From Betaproteobacteria bacterium (lineage in GTDB: Bacteria; Pseudomonadota; Gammaproteobacteria; Burkholderiales; Casimicrobiaceae), in contig JAAFJO010000010.1 in assembly GCA_013298145.1 (NCBI GenBank), forward strand, positions 20,229 to 84,228: DNA of 64,000 nt, given 5' to 3'. The notes beneath the pieces are model-generated. The model was not told the origin of the DNA and searched no databases. It saw only the letters and a program-made list of their open reading frames with translations. This document shows positions 27,052-36,045 of this stretch, piece after piece. Position 1 is the stretch's first letter; every line of letters starts with the position of its first letter. A program made the position numbers and the translations under genes.

Positions 27052-27300
27052 ATGGCCAAGTCCGCCCCCAAAACCTTTGAAGCCGCCCTCGAAGAGCTCG
27101 AAAAACTCGTCGATTCGTTAGAAAGTGGCGAGCTTCCTCTCGCGGATTCGCTCGCGGCTTACAAGCGCGGCGCGGAGCTCCTCAAATATGCGCAGGCCGA
27201 GCTCGCGCAGGTGGAACAACAAGTGAAGGTACTCGAAGGCGATGTGCTGAAACCGTTTGTTCTTTCTGGCGCCAACGGCGCTAACGCCACTGACGAGTAA
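27052..27300 (+). CDS. xseB: Exodeoxyribonuclease VII small subunit
   Basis: 82 aa. Seen are KTFEAALEELEKLVDSLESGELPLADSLAAYKRGAELLKYAQAELAQVEQQV, the whole of the conserved XseB helical hairpin. It binds XseA and regulates its single-strand nuclease. First gene of the xseB-ispA-dxs operon common in proteobacteria; ispA begins 6 bases on. Confidence 0.94.
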   Translation: MAKSAPKTFEAALEELEKLVDSLESGELPLADSLAAYKRGAELLKYAQAELAQVEQQVKVLEGDVLKPFVLSGANGANATDE

Positions 27301-27306
27301 ATTCAC

Positions 27307-28203
27307 GTGAGCGAGATGTCTTTCGATGCGTGGTCGCACGCGCACCGCGCGCGGATCGAGGCGGCCCTGTGCGCTTTCCTGCCGAGCGATGAACTGAGCT
27401 CGGGAGATCTTTGTGCGGCGATGCGCTACAGCGTTTTGGGCGGAGGCAAGCGACTGCGTGCGCTCCTGTCCTACGCTGCCGCCGAGGCCATTGATGCCGA
27501 TGCCGCAATCGCCGACCATGCTGCCGCAGCTGTCGAAATGATCCACGCGTACTCGCTGATCCATGACGATTTGCCGTGTATGGATAACGACGACATGCGT
27601 CGCGGCAAGCCGACCAATCACGTCAAGTTTGGCGAAGCTACGGCGATGCTCGCGGGCGATGCGTTGCAGCCACTCGCATTTCGCATTGTGCTGGACGCGG
27701 CGCAGAGTGGCGCGAGCGCGAATGGCATCGTTGCAGCAACGCGATTGCTTGCCGATGCATCGGGTGCGTTCGGCATGGCGGGCGGGCAAGCCATTGATCT
27801 TGCCAACGTGGGCAAACCGATGACGCAAGACGCGCTCGAAGAGATGCACGCGCTCAAGACCGGCGCGATGTTTAAGGCGGCAGTCGTGTTGCCTGCGCTT
27901 TTGTGCGAAGCGAGCAATGAGCGCGTCGAATCGCTCGAAGTCTTCGCGCAAAACATCGGTCTCGCGTTTCAGGTCGTCGATGATGTGCTCGATGCCACCG
28001 CCGATAGTGAAACGCTTGGCAAAACAGCGGGTAAAGATGCACAAAACGAGAAACCCACCTTCGTCTCGCTGATGGGCATTGACGCAGCGCACACCTATGC
28101 GCGGGCGCTCACACGCAACGCGATCGCTGCGCTCGAAAGCGGCGATATGCGCTGTTTGAGACTGATCGAAGTGGCCTTCGCGATGGCCGACAGAAAATCT
28201 TGA
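27307..28203 (+). CDS. ispA: Polyprenyl (farnesyl) diphosphate synthase
   Basis: Condenses isopentenyl diphosphate with dimethylallyl and geranyl diphosphate to make farnesyl diphosphate; cytoplasmic, 298 aa. The first aspartate-rich motif reads DDLPCMDNDD and the second DDVLD (in FQVVDDVLDATAD). GGGKRLRALL binds the diphosphate, and YSLIHDD precedes the first motif. Start is GTG 27307 or ATG 27316; both are close to the expected N-terminus. dxs begins 3 bases after its stop. Confidence 0.95.
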   Translation: MSEMSFDAWSHAHRARIEAALCAFLPSDELSSGDLCAAMRYSVLGGGKRLRALLSYAAAEAIDADAAIADHAAAAVEMIHAYSLIHDDLPCMDNDDMRRGKPTNHVKFGEATAMLAGDALQPLAFRIVLDAAQSGASANGIVAATRLLADASGAFGMAGGQAIDLANVGKPMTQDALEEMHALKTGAMFKAAVVLPALLCEASNERVESLEVFAQNIGLAFQVVDDVLDATADSETLGKTAGKDAQNEKPTFVSLMGIDAAHTYARALTRNAIAALESGDMRCLRLIEVAFAMADRKS

Positions 28204-28206
28204 AAC

Positions 28207-30033
28207 ATGTTGGAACAGATTAATTTCCCATCGCAACTGCGCGAACAGCCGCTCACGAATTTGAAAGCGGTATGCGAAGAGCTTCGCACTTATCTGCTCG
28301 ATTCAGTGGCGAAAACGGGCGGCCACCTTTCCTCAAATCTTGGTGTGGTCGAGCTCACCGTTGCGCTTCACTATTGCTACAACACACCGCATGATCGCTT
28401 GGTGTGGGATGTCGGTCATCAGTGCTACCCACACAAAATTTTGACAGGTCGGCGTGATCGCATGGCAAGCCTTCGCCAATGGCAAGGGCTCGCTGGATTT
28501 CCAAAGCGCGATGAAAGTGAATACGACACGTTTGGCGTCGCGCATTCGTCCACCAGTATTTCAGCCGCGCTCGGCATGGCGGTGGCCGCGAAAGCAAAAG
28601 GCGAAGATCGGCGCGTCGTCGCCATCATTGGCGATGGCTCGATGAGCGCTGGCATGGCGTTTGAGGCGCTCAACAATGCCGGTGCGATGGATGCCAACAT
28701 GCTGGTGATCCTGAACGACAATGAAATGTCGATCAGTAATCCCGTGGGCGCGCTCAACAAATACCTCTCGCGCCTGCTCGCAAGCCGTACGTACGGCGCT
28801 GTGCGCAGCGCGGGCAAGAGCGTTCTGTCTGCCTTGCCGCCACCCGTGTCGCGATTTGCGCGGCGCTGGGAAGAGCACATGAAAGGCATGGTTCTTCCGG
28901 GCACGATGTGGGAGGAATTTGGCTTTAACTACATCGGCCCGATCGACGGCCACGATGTGGATTTGCTGGTGGATACGCTCAACAAAATCAAAGACAAACC
29001 CGGGCCGCAGTTTCTTCACGTGCTCACGCGCAAGGGCGCGGGCTACGAGCGTGCGGAGGACGATCCGATCCTCTATCACGGCGTACCGAAATTCGATCAT
29101 TCGCAGGGAATCTCGCTGAAAGCCACTAAGCCGACCTATTCAGAAACGTTTGGCAGTTGGCTATGCGACGTCGCAAAGACCGATCCAACGCTCGTGGCTA
29201 TCACGCCCGCGATGATCGAAGGCTCCGGCATGCAGCGCTTCGCAAAGGAATATCCTGATCGCTGCTTTGACGTGGGCATTGCAGAGCAACACAGCGTCAC
29301 CTTTGCGGCGGGGCTCGCCTGCGAAGGCATGAAGCCCGTCGTTGCGATTTATTCGACCTTCTTGCAGCGCGCGTACGATCAACTGGTGCACGATGTCGTG
29401 TTGCAAAACCTGCCCGTCGTGTTCGCGATTGATCGCGCCGGGCTCGTGGGCGCAGATGGCCCCACGCATGCCGGTTCGTTCGATGTCGCGTTCATGCGTT
29501 GCCTGCCAAACATGACGATCCTCTCAGCAAGTTCAGCCGCAGAAACACGCGCGATGCTCAATTTCGCGCTCGAAATGAAATCACCTGTCGCGGTGCGCTA
29601 TCCACGCGGCGCGGCACACGGCGAGCCTGACGCTGCGATCACGCCGATCCAGCTCGGCAAAGGCGAAGTGGTGCGCAAAGGCGAAAAAATTGCGATGCTC
29701 GCTTGGGGCTCGATGCTCCATCCGTCGCTCGTGGTCGCCGAAAAGCTGAACGCAACCGTTGCCAACATGCGCTTCGCAAAGCCAATCGACGAGGCGCTCA
29801 TTCGCGAACTCGCGGCAACGCACGACGTATTGGTCACGCTTGAAGAGGCCAGCGTGCAAGGCAGCGCCGGAAGCGCCGTCGCAGAGTTCTTCGCCGCGAA
29901 CGCGATCACGACGAAACTGCTCACACTGGGCTTGCCAGACAGTTTCACCGAACAGGGCGACCCCGTAATCATGCTCGGATCCGTCGGGTTGGATGTGTCT
30001 GGCATCGAAGCCGCAATTCGAAGCATTATCTAG
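28207..30033 (+). CDS. dxs: 1-deoxy-D-xylulose-5-phosphate synthase
   Basis: Thiamine-diphosphate enzyme joining pyruvate and glyceraldehyde-3-phosphate, first step of the MEP isoprenoid pathway; 608 aa, normal length. Motifs are HLSSNLGVVELTVALHY, VWDVGHQCYPHKILTGR, the ThDP site GDGSMSAGMAFEALNNAG with ILNDNEMSIS, and in the transketolase half the pyrimidine-binding region DVGIAEQHSVTFAAGLA, then DRAGLVGADGPTHAG and VAVRYPRGAA. End of the xseB-ispA-dxs operon. Confidence 0.96.
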   Translation: MLEQINFPSQLREQPLTNLKAVCEELRTYLLDSVAKTGGHLSSNLGVVELTVALHYCYNTPHDRLVWDVGHQCYPHKILTGRRDRMASLRQWQGLAGFPKRDESEYDTFGVAHSSTSISAALGMAVAAKAKGEDRRVVAIIGDGSMSAGMAFEALNNAGAMDANMLVILNDNEMSISNPVGALNKYLSRLLASRTYGAVRSAGKSVLSALPPPVSRFARRWEEHMKGMVLPGTMWEEFGFNYIGPIDGHDVDLLVDTLNKIKDKPGPQFLHVLTRKGAGYERAEDDPILYHGVPKFDHSQGISLKATKPTYSETFGSWLCDVAKTDPTLVAITPAMIEGSGMQRFAKEYPDRCFDVGIAEQHSVTFAAGLACEGMKPVVAIYSTFLQRAYDQLVHDVVLQNLPVVFAIDRAGLVGADGPTHAGSFDVAFMRCLPNMTILSASSAAETRAMLNFALEMKSPVAVRYPRGAAHGEPDAAITPIQLGKGEVVRKGEKIAMLAWGSMLHPSLVVAEKLNATVANMRFAKPIDEALIRELAATHDVLVTLEEASVQGSAGSAVAEFFAANAITTKLLTLGLPDSFTEQGDPVIMLGSVGLDVSGIEAAIRSII

Positions 30034-30349
30034 TCGCTCCAACCGAGAAATCGGTAGTTCTCGATTTGTAGACGCGAAGAAACGCGTCTAGAGTGACGCG
30101 CAAACGAATCGAGTTTGTCGCCTATCGCCTTTGGCAAAGTTAAATGCCGATGCCGCTTCAACTCTACCTATCGAACTAACGATACATGTTGATCGCGGCC
30201 TGATCGAACCGACGATATAACTACGTATTCACTGTTCGGTTTCAGCAAATTGGGATCAGCGGGGATTACGGCAGCCCCGAGCCGAATCAGCGGTGAACTG
30301 ACGCCGCTGAGAATGCTCCAACCAGCAAGTGATGCAGCGAAAGTTCTCG
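30034..30349. other. Intergenic region after dxs
   Basis: 316 bases. Two hairpins follow dxs: ACCGAGAAATCGGT at about 30039-30052 and TAGACGCG/CGCGTCTA at 30069-30090. Neither has a T-run. They may end the operon transcript. The remainder shows nothing I recognise. Confidence 0.45.
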
Positions 30350-31210
30350 ATGAAGAGTCGCCTATCGGTACCAGTTATTTTTCTTTGCGCGATGCTGCTA
30401 GGCGGTTGCGCTGCACTAGCAAACTTGAGGGACTCCGGGCTACGTGGCCTCAGATGCACGGCTATCAAAAACCTCGAGCAGTTAGGCGACCGCAATTTGA
30501 TCGTCTTTGGCGAATTGCATGGAACGAACGAAGTACCGAAGTTTTTAGCGGATGTTGCCTGTAACTTCGCGGCGAATAAACGAATAGTGGTCGTTGCATT
30601 GGAACTCCCGTTTAATGCGCAGCGGATCGCGTCCGATATTGTGAGCGGTGATGCATCTGTCGATATGACGACGTTTGCGGAGCATGCGTACTGGGCTCGC
30701 AGCAAGGCGGACGGGAGGTCAAGTGAAGCCATGTGGCGACTTCTACTCGCGCTGCGAGAGATCAACGCCATTAAAGGAAAAACCATCACCGTTCGCTTCT
30801 TCGACGTAGGTTTTCCGGATTTGAATCAGTCGGGCGAGCCACGAGAGCAGCGTATGGCGGACAACCTGCGAGCGATCGTGAAAGACGCACCTGCCGAATC
30901 GGTGACCCTCGCGCTCACCGGCAACGTGCATTCGCTGCCGGAAGCGGGTGCGCCGTGGGACGCCTCATTTGCCTCAATGACTTATCGCTTGCGCGATCTA
31001 CGCCCATTGTCGCTCGATCTGTCTCACGATGGGGGCGACGCGTGGTTTTGCGCCATCGACAAGTGTGGTCAGCGGAGCTTACTGCCAAGCTGGGATAGTG
31101 TCGGCCCATCGCAAGAACCACGTATTTTGATGGGCAAGGGGGCACACAATCACCACGGCGTCTACCATGTCGGAAAAATCTCGGCATCTCCGCCACTGAT
31201 ACCTTGGTGA
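30350..31210 (+). CDS. ChaN/TIKI-superfamily lipoprotein, function unknown
   Basis: 286 aa from ATG 30350; GTG 30329 and ATG 30332 are in frame and possible. The lipobox LLGGC follows a standard 15-residue signal. The core starts LIVFGELHGTNEVPKFLADV, with later VVVALELPFNAQRI and SVTLALTGNVHSLP. The pair GE-x-H near the start and the final GN-x-H resembles the haem-binding/TIKI fold (ChaN, EreA-like) catalytic layout. Mature cysteines lie in CTAIKN, VACNF, WFCAIDKC. Substrate unknown. No operon partner. Confidence 0.65.
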   Translation: MKSRLSVPVIFLCAMLLGGCAALANLRDSGLRGLRCTAIKNLEQLGDRNLIVFGELHGTNEVPKFLADVACNFAANKRIVVVALELPFNAQRIASDIVSGDASVDMTTFAEHAYWARSKADGRSSEAMWRLLLALREINAIKGKTITVRFFDVGFPDLNQSGEPREQRMADNLRAIVKDAPAESVTLALTGNVHSLPEAGAPWDASFASMTYRLRDLRPLSLDLSHDGGDAWFCAIDKCGQRSLLPSWDSVGPSQEPRILMGKGAHNHHGVYHVGKISASPPLIPW

Positions 31211-31513
31211 CTGAGATACAAGAGCTTACCCAACGTTTGATATGTCGCTTAGTCGTTCAAGCGGACAAGTCGTTCGATATCGTTTTGTAGGCACAAGCTT
31301 GATCTAGCTAAAGCGGTGGCGTTGTGAGGAGGCCGGAATCGTACGGCGCCGGGCGCCAACGCGTGAGCAAACTGAAGCCGACGCCGACAGTTGGTTTGAT
31401 CGAACAAAAAATCTCCTCCATGATAGTAGCCCCTTCCGCAAGGGGGGTTTGGGTGGAAATAGCTATGTTTCGAAGGACGCCTTAACTCCGCTGTTGAGGA
31501 ATGAAATCGTCGC
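31211..31513. other. Intergenic region between two convergent genes
   Basis: 303 bases. Contains a half copy of the CCCTCCCC-type palindrome (CCCCTTCCGCAAGGGGGG followed by TTTGGGTGG, 31430-31456). This would make a terminator-like hairpin. Otherwise nothing recognised. Confidence 0.5.
31430..31456. repeat. Half copy of the CCCTCCCC palindromic family
   Basis: CCCCTTCCGCAAGGGG is a 6-bp stem with a 4-base loop, followed by GGTTTGGGTGG, the same right flank (GG-TTAGGGTGGGG) seen in the copy at 50436-50539. Confidence 0.6.
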
Positions 31514-33574
31514 TTAACGCGAAGCACCGTTTTGCTTCATCAGCAAATAGCGATCAAAGAAGAGTGTCGCCGTCGCGAACTGGTAATCCTGGTTGTCGCG
31601 TTTCGCGAAGCCGTGGCCTTCGTCTTCTGCGAGCAAATACCAGACCGGCGTGCCAGTCGCGCGTACTTTTTTTACGATTTGCTCCGCTTCGGAGTAGTTC
31701 ACTCGGGGATCATTTTTGCCGTGGCTCACCAGGAGCGGCGTGCGTAATTTGTCGGCATGTGTGAGCGGTGAAATCAGTTCGAGATAACGCCGCGTCGCCG
31801 TATCCCGCTCATCGCCGTATTCGCTTCGGCGCAGATCGCGGCGGTAGGTTTCGGTGTTCTCCAGGAAGTTCACAAAATGTGAAATGCCGACCGAGCTGTA
31901 CACCGCTGAGATTCGATCGCCATAGGTGATCCCCGCAGCCAGGGCGACATAGCCACCATAGCTGCCGCCCATGATCGCCACGCGCGATGCATCCAAGTCT
32001 GGCTGCGTCGAAATCCAGTCGAGGAGCGCTCCGATATCTCGCACCGCGCTTTCACGTTTAAACCCATTATCTGCATCGCGAAACTTCTTCCCAAATCCAC
32101 TTGATCCGCGGATGTTCGGATAAATCATCGCGACGCCACGCTCGTTGATCCAAAAATTCATGCGACCGCGAAAGCCTGGGCGCGACTGCGCAACGGGGCC
32201 ACCATGCACATTAATGATGACAGGAAATTTCGCTGCAGGCGGGCGCGGCAGTGAGCGAGGCGGTTTATGAACGAGTCCGGTAATCGTCATGCCATCGAAG
32301 CTCTTCCATGCGATTGGCGAGGCTTCCGCAAACGGGCGATCCACATCTGCCACGCTCGCATGCTGCGTCCAGCGCAACACTTGTTGAGTATCGACGTCGA
32401 TGGAGAAAACTTCGCCGGGCGAATCAGCTGATTCGATCGCCAGGGCGAGATCGCGCCCATTACGGTGCCATGCCACGGATGTGATGAGCCCAGGCGGAAG
32501 TGTTGGCACGGCAAGCTGCGTTAAGTCCTCCGCGAAGAGCTTTAACTGAGCAAGCCCGTTCACATTCAACAGCACCGCGAGGCGACCATTTGATTTCGAT
32601 ACGCTCCAGGTATCCACATCATGCGGAAACTTTCGCGTAATCCATTCACGCTCACCCGTGCGCAGGTCCGTACGCGCGAGCTTTACATAATCATCATCTA
32701 CCGTTCGCCGATGTACGAAGCGGTCTCCTGCTTGCTCGTCATCAAAAGCGAGTCCATCGTCGATTTTTCGGCGCTGGCCCGTTGCTAAATCGAGCGACCA
32801 TGCGATGCTGCGGCCATCGTTTTGCGTTTCCGAGAGGATCAAGCGGTTCTCACGATCCAGCCACTTCAACACGCTCCAGCCGGCGCCTTGCAATGATGCC
32901 AAGCGAAAGCGCGCTTCCGGCTGCAGGGGATTCATCGCGTACACCGTGAGCGACGATTGCTCACGACGCGCGCCATTGACAGTGGTTCGGTCCAGCGGAC
33001 TTGCAGTGATGATGAGCTTGTCGCGCGCACTATTCCACGGGCCAATCGCATGCAGTTCACCATTCGGCGTGATCTGTTTCTCTTCTAGCGTTCGCGGGTC
33101 AAGGCGATAGATTTGCGTCGCCTCATCGCCGCCGCGATCACGTGCGAACAGAATGTAGCTTCCACGCTTTGCTTCGAATATTGCATCGCGCACCGGCTCA
33201 CGTCCGCGCGTGAGCTGAATCGGTTTTTCTTTGGGGTCGGTGAGCAAAAAGAGCTGCGCCGAGTTTGCGCCACGGCGTAACACCAGCATGTCCTGCTCAG
33301 TCGGATGCCAGGCGACAAAACGCGTCGGATAGAACTCACCATACGGCTCGATGTCGTCAGCCAGCGCTTGCGGAACAGGCGGTGCACCGTCGATCTTCAT
33401 CGCCGGCGGCGGAATCATCGAAATGCCGTGATGGACGTGGGCATCGCGCGCGGCAAGCGGCGTGGTGTGGAACGTAGCGACTGACGCGAATAGCCAAGCC
33501 GCTAGCACGAGCGCGATCGGTGTCGCTCGCCCGCTAGCAGGATGTGCGCTCCTCCGCTCTTCCACCCGCCGCAT
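31514..33574 (-). CDS. S9-family prolyl oligopeptidase-type serine peptidase
   Basis: 686 aa from ATG 33574, which opens a signal peptide with hydrophobic core PIALVLAAWLFASVATF; the frame reaches 33622. An N-terminal seven-blade beta-propeller (residues about 70-420) is followed by the alpha/beta-hydrolase domain: HGGPVAQSRPGF oxyanion region, nucleophile GGSYGGY, Asp in SHGKNDPRVNYSE and His in DEGHGFAKRDN. Such periplasmic or exported enzymes cleave oligopeptides after proline or alanyl residues. Its start is 55 bases from the proposed mutL start and divergent. Confidence 0.9.
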   Translation of the reverse strand: MRRVEERRSAHPASGRATPIALVLAAWLFASVATFHTTPLAARDAHVHHGISMIPPPAMKIDGAPPVPQALADDIEPYGEFYPTRFVAWHPTEQDMLVLRRGANSAQLFLLTDPKEKPIQLTRGREPVRDAIFEAKRGSYILFARDRGGDEATQIYRLDPRTLEEKQITPNGELHAIGPWNSARDKLIITASPLDRTTVNGARREQSSLTVYAMNPLQPEARFRLASLQGAGWSVLKWLDRENRLILSETQNDGRSIAWSLDLATGQRRKIDDGLAFDDEQAGDRFVHRRTVDDDYVKLARTDLRTGEREWITRKFPHDVDTWSVSKSNGRLAVLLNVNGLAQLKLFAEDLTQLAVPTLPPGLITSVAWHRNGRDLALAIESADSPGEVFSIDVDTQQVLRWTQHASVADVDRPFAEASPIAWKSFDGMTITGLVHKPPRSLPRPPAAKFPVIINVHGGPVAQSRPGFRGRMNFWINERGVAMIYPNIRGSSGFGKKFRDADNGFKRESAVRDIGALLDWISTQPDLDASRVAIMGGSYGGYVALAAGITYGDRISAVYSSVGISHFVNFLENTETYRRDLRRSEYGDERDTATRRYLELISPLTHADKLRTPLLVSHGKNDPRVNYSEAEQIVKKVRATGTPVWYLLAEDEGHGFAKRDNQDYQFATATLFFDRYLLMKQNGASR

Positions 33575-33579
33575 ACAAT
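33574..33579 (+). promoter_or_regulatory. Possible -10 box for mutL
   Basis: TACAAT on the plus strand, overlapping the ATG of the peptidase gene. A matching -35 is not convincing. If used, transcription would begin near 33586, favouring the GTG at 33629 as the mutL start. Confidence 0.3.
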
Positions 33580-33628
33580 TTGGCGGGTGAACGCGACGCT
33601 CCCTAAAGAATCTTTTTCGCAAAGTTCT

Positions 33629-35617
33629 GTGATTGTGCCAGAGGCCGCGTCAAATGGCGCGTTGAGCGCTGCGGCCGTTGCCGAACGGCGACAAATCCGT
33701 GCCCTGCCCGACCATCTGGTGAACCAAATCGCGGCCGGCGAGGTGATCGAGCGGCCTGCCGCTGCGCTCAAAGAGCTGATCGAAAACTCGGTGGACGCGG
33801 GCGCGCGTTCGGTCGAAGTGGAGCTCAAAGCGGGCGGCACGGCGTTGTTGCAAGTCACCGACGATGGCGGCGGGATCGCGGGCGAGGATTTACCCCTTGC
33901 ACTCGCGCGTCACGCCACATCAAAAATTGCGACGCTTGATGATTTAGAGTCAGTCGCTTCGTTTGGGTTTCGAGGCGAAGCGCTGGCATCCATTGCCTCC
34001 GTTTCGCGCCTCTCACTTACCAGCCGTACCGCCGATGGATTAAGTGCGCTTCGCGTGCGTGCGGAAGGCGGCAGCCTGCATCCGAGCGAACCTGTTTCTG
34101 CGCGGCAAGGCACTACGGTTTCGGTTGCCGAGCTTTTTTTCAATACCCCCGCACGCCGCCGTTTTCTGAAAACGGAAACGACCGAGTTTGCTCATTGTTT
34201 GGAAGCGGTCAAGCGTGCGGCGCTTGCTCGCTCAGACGTAGCGTTTCAGGTGAAACACAATGATCGCGTGGTGTTTCGTGCGCCCGCACAAGCGCGTGCA
34301 GATCGTGTCGCCGAGGTCTTGTCGCGCGACTGGTTCGCTGCGGCCAATCGCGTCGAAGTGATTGGTGGAATGTTGAGCGTTGAAGGCTATGTGCTGCGCC
34401 CGAACTCAAGCGTGCCGAATCGCGATGCGCAGCATCTCTTTGTGAATGGTCGCTGGGTGCGTGATCGTATCGTGTTGCATGCCATTCGCGATGCGCTGCG
34501 CGATCAGATGCATGGCGCAAGCGCGCCGTCATTCGTGCTCTCGCTCACGCTCGATCCGCGTGCGGTGGATGTAAACGTGCATCCCGCGAAAACCGAAGTG
34601 CGCTTTCGCGATTCGCAAGCCGTGCATCAGTTTGTGCGCCGTGCGGTGGAGCGTGCGCTCGCATCGGGTGTTTCGAGCGAAAGTGCCGCGTCGGCAGCGC
34701 AGAAGTTGTTTGGGCAACAGATTGATGTGAGCGCGCCGGTGCAAGCGCCGCGGGGGTTCACGTATCAGCCGCGCACCGAGTCGCTTGATTTGAAGGTGAG
34801 TGAACGGGCTACGTCGTTTTTGTTTGGAGCGGGGGCGAACTCCCTGCAACGGACAGAGAGCGCCGAGGAACCCCATCCCCGCCCCAACCCTCCCCTTGAA
34901 GGGGAGGGAGCAAGATTCGCTCCCCTTCAAGGGGAAGGGGCGGCCGTCGCACCGGAGAGTGCCGCGCCTGCGCAGGCAAATGCACGCGATGCGCTTTCGA
35001 ACGCGATCGTAAATTCATCGGCGAACAAAGCCCCGCTCGGATTCGCGCTTGCGCAATTGCACGGCGTGTACATCCTCGCGCAAAACACGCAAGGTCTTGT
35101 GTTGATCGACATGCACGCCGCGCACGAGCGCATCGTGTTTGAGAAACTGCGCACCAGTGGCTTGGGCTCGGATACGAATATCGCAACACAACGCCTCTTG
35201 ATCCCAAGCGTGATGCAGGCCAGCGCGAAGGAAATCGGAAACGTTGAGCAGCACCGCGATGCGCTATCGAACTTGGGTTTTGATGTGAGCGTTACCGGCC
35301 CGCAAACCTTGGCGATTCGCTCGGTGCCGAGTTTGCTTGCCGATGCGGGTGTCGAAGCGCTCGTGCGAAGCGTGCTCGCCGAATTCGATGAACTGGGCGT
35401 CAGCGCAACCATTGACAGCGCGCGCGATGAGCTTTTGTCCACCATGGCCTGCCATGCGGCCGTACGCGCCAATCGCGCGCTCACGGTCGCCGAGATGAAC
35501 GCATTGCTTCGCGAGATGGAAGCGACCGAGCGCTCAGGACAATGCAATCACGGCCGCCCCACGTGGTATCAGCTCACGATGAAGGAGCTAGATTCGCTCT
35601 TCATGCGTGGGCGGTGA
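33629..35617 (+). CDS. mutL: DNA mismatch repair protein MutL (endonuclease type)
   Basis: About 662 aa. N-terminal GHKL ATPase motifs: LVNQIAAGEVIERPAAALKE, ELIENSVDAGA, DDGGGI, FGFRGEALASIASVS, ELFFNTPARRRFL. The C-terminal dimerisation domain carries DMHAAHERIVFE (the D-x-HA-x2-E-x4-E metal site), ACHAAV, CNHGRPT and FMR. So this is the nicking MutL found where MutH is absent. The linker includes about 25 residues (PHPRPNPPLEGEGARFAPLQGEG) made from a CCCTCCCC palindrome. The start is uncertain: GTG 33629 is chosen, GTG 33587 and ATG 33542 are in frame, but the last overlaps the divergent peptidase. The conserved part begins at 33695. Confidence 0.92.
   Translation: MIVPEAASNGALSAAAVAERRQIRALPDHLVNQIAAGEVIERPAAALKELIENSVDAGARSVEVELKAGGTALLQVTDDGGGIAGEDLPLALARHATSKIATLDDLESVASFGFRGEALASIASVSRLSLTSRTADGLSALRVRAEGGSLHPSEPVSARQGTTVSVAELFFNTPARRRFLKTETTEFAHCLEAVKRAALARSDVAFQVKHNDRVVFRAPAQARADRVAEVLSRDWFAAANRVEVIGGMLSVEGYVLRPNSSVPNRDAQHLFVNGRWVRDRIVLHAIRDALRDQMHGASAPSFVLSLTLDPRAVDVNVHPAKTEVRFRDSQAVHQFVRRAVERALASGVSSESAASAAQKLFGQQIDVSAPVQAPRGFTYQPRTESLDLKVSERATSFLFGAGANSLQRTESAEEPHPRPNPPLEGEGARFAPLQGEGAAVAPESAAPAQANARDALSNAIVNSSANKAPLGFALAQLHGVYILAQNTQGLVLIDMHAAHERIVFEKLRTSGLGSDTNIATQRLLIPSVMQASAKEIGNVEQHRDALSNLGFDVSVTGPQTLAIRSVPSLLADAGVEALVRSVLAEFDELGVSATIDSARDELLSTMACHAAVRANRALTVAEMNALLREMEATERSGQCNHGRPTWYQLTMKELDSLFMRGR
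34871..34943. repeat. Palindromic repeat inside mutL (CCCTCCCC family)
   Basis: CCCTCCCCTTGAAGGGGAGGG (34889-34909, one mismatch from a full palindrome) and CTCCCCTTCAAGGGGAAGGGG (34920-34940) lie 10 bases apart, with CCCCATCCCCGCCCCAA in front. The same units occur at 12201-12303 and 50436-50539. It is in frame and sits in the flexible linker of MutL. Confidence 0.88.
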
Positions 35618-35621
35618 TTTT

Positions 35622-36034
35622 TGCCACAGATGCACACAGATAACGTCGGCGCGAACTCGACCCTGCTTCCAATACGTGCGACTTATTTCGAAGATTTTTT
35701 TGACGCAGATTAACGCAGATTAAGTAAGTTGATTTACGCAGATTTTTTTACGAGTTACTTATGAAATATCTGTGTCCATCTGCGTGAATCTGTGGCAAAA
35801 AAAACGCAGGGAAGAATCTGCGCCAATCTGCGCGAAATCAGCGTTAATCTGCGTCGAAAAGTGTCCGTGTGAGTGGTTCGCCAACCCATTTCCTTGGCGC
35901 AGATTTACGCAGATTTTTACTAGTTACTTGTGAAACATCTGTGTCCATCTGTGTGAATCTGTGGCAAAAAACGCAGGGAAAAATCTGCGCCAATCTGCGC
36001 CAATCTGCGTGAAATCAGCGTTAATCTGCGTCAA
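35622..36034. repeat. ACACAGAT/ACGCAGAT repeat block upstream of miaA
   Basis: Fills the 428-base gap between mutL and miaA. Units of GCCACAGATGCACACAGAT, ACGCAGATTAACGCAGATT and their reverse complements (AATCTGTGGC, AATCTGCG) recur at about 10-11-base steps. Two tandem copies of about 130 bases are seen, 35730-35855 and 35901-36033, each with GTTACTT, TCTGTGTCCATCTG and CGTTAATCTGCGTC. The left and right arms are inverted, so long hairpins can form. It stops 12 bases before the miaA GTG. No coding sequence in this gap. Confidence 0.85.
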
Positions 36035-36045
36035 AGAAATCGTTC

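Noticed and set aside
27118..28236. 372-codon minus-strand frame over ispA
   Set aside because: Antisense shadow of xseB/ispA, which have complete motif sets.
34865..34945. Frameshift or disruption of mutL
   Set aside because: The reading frame is continuous through the repeat and all C-terminal motifs are in frame.
35622..36034. CRISPR-like array of short repeats
   Set aside because: Words recur at 10-11-base steps in both orientations without constant repeats and unique spacers, and no cas genes are near.
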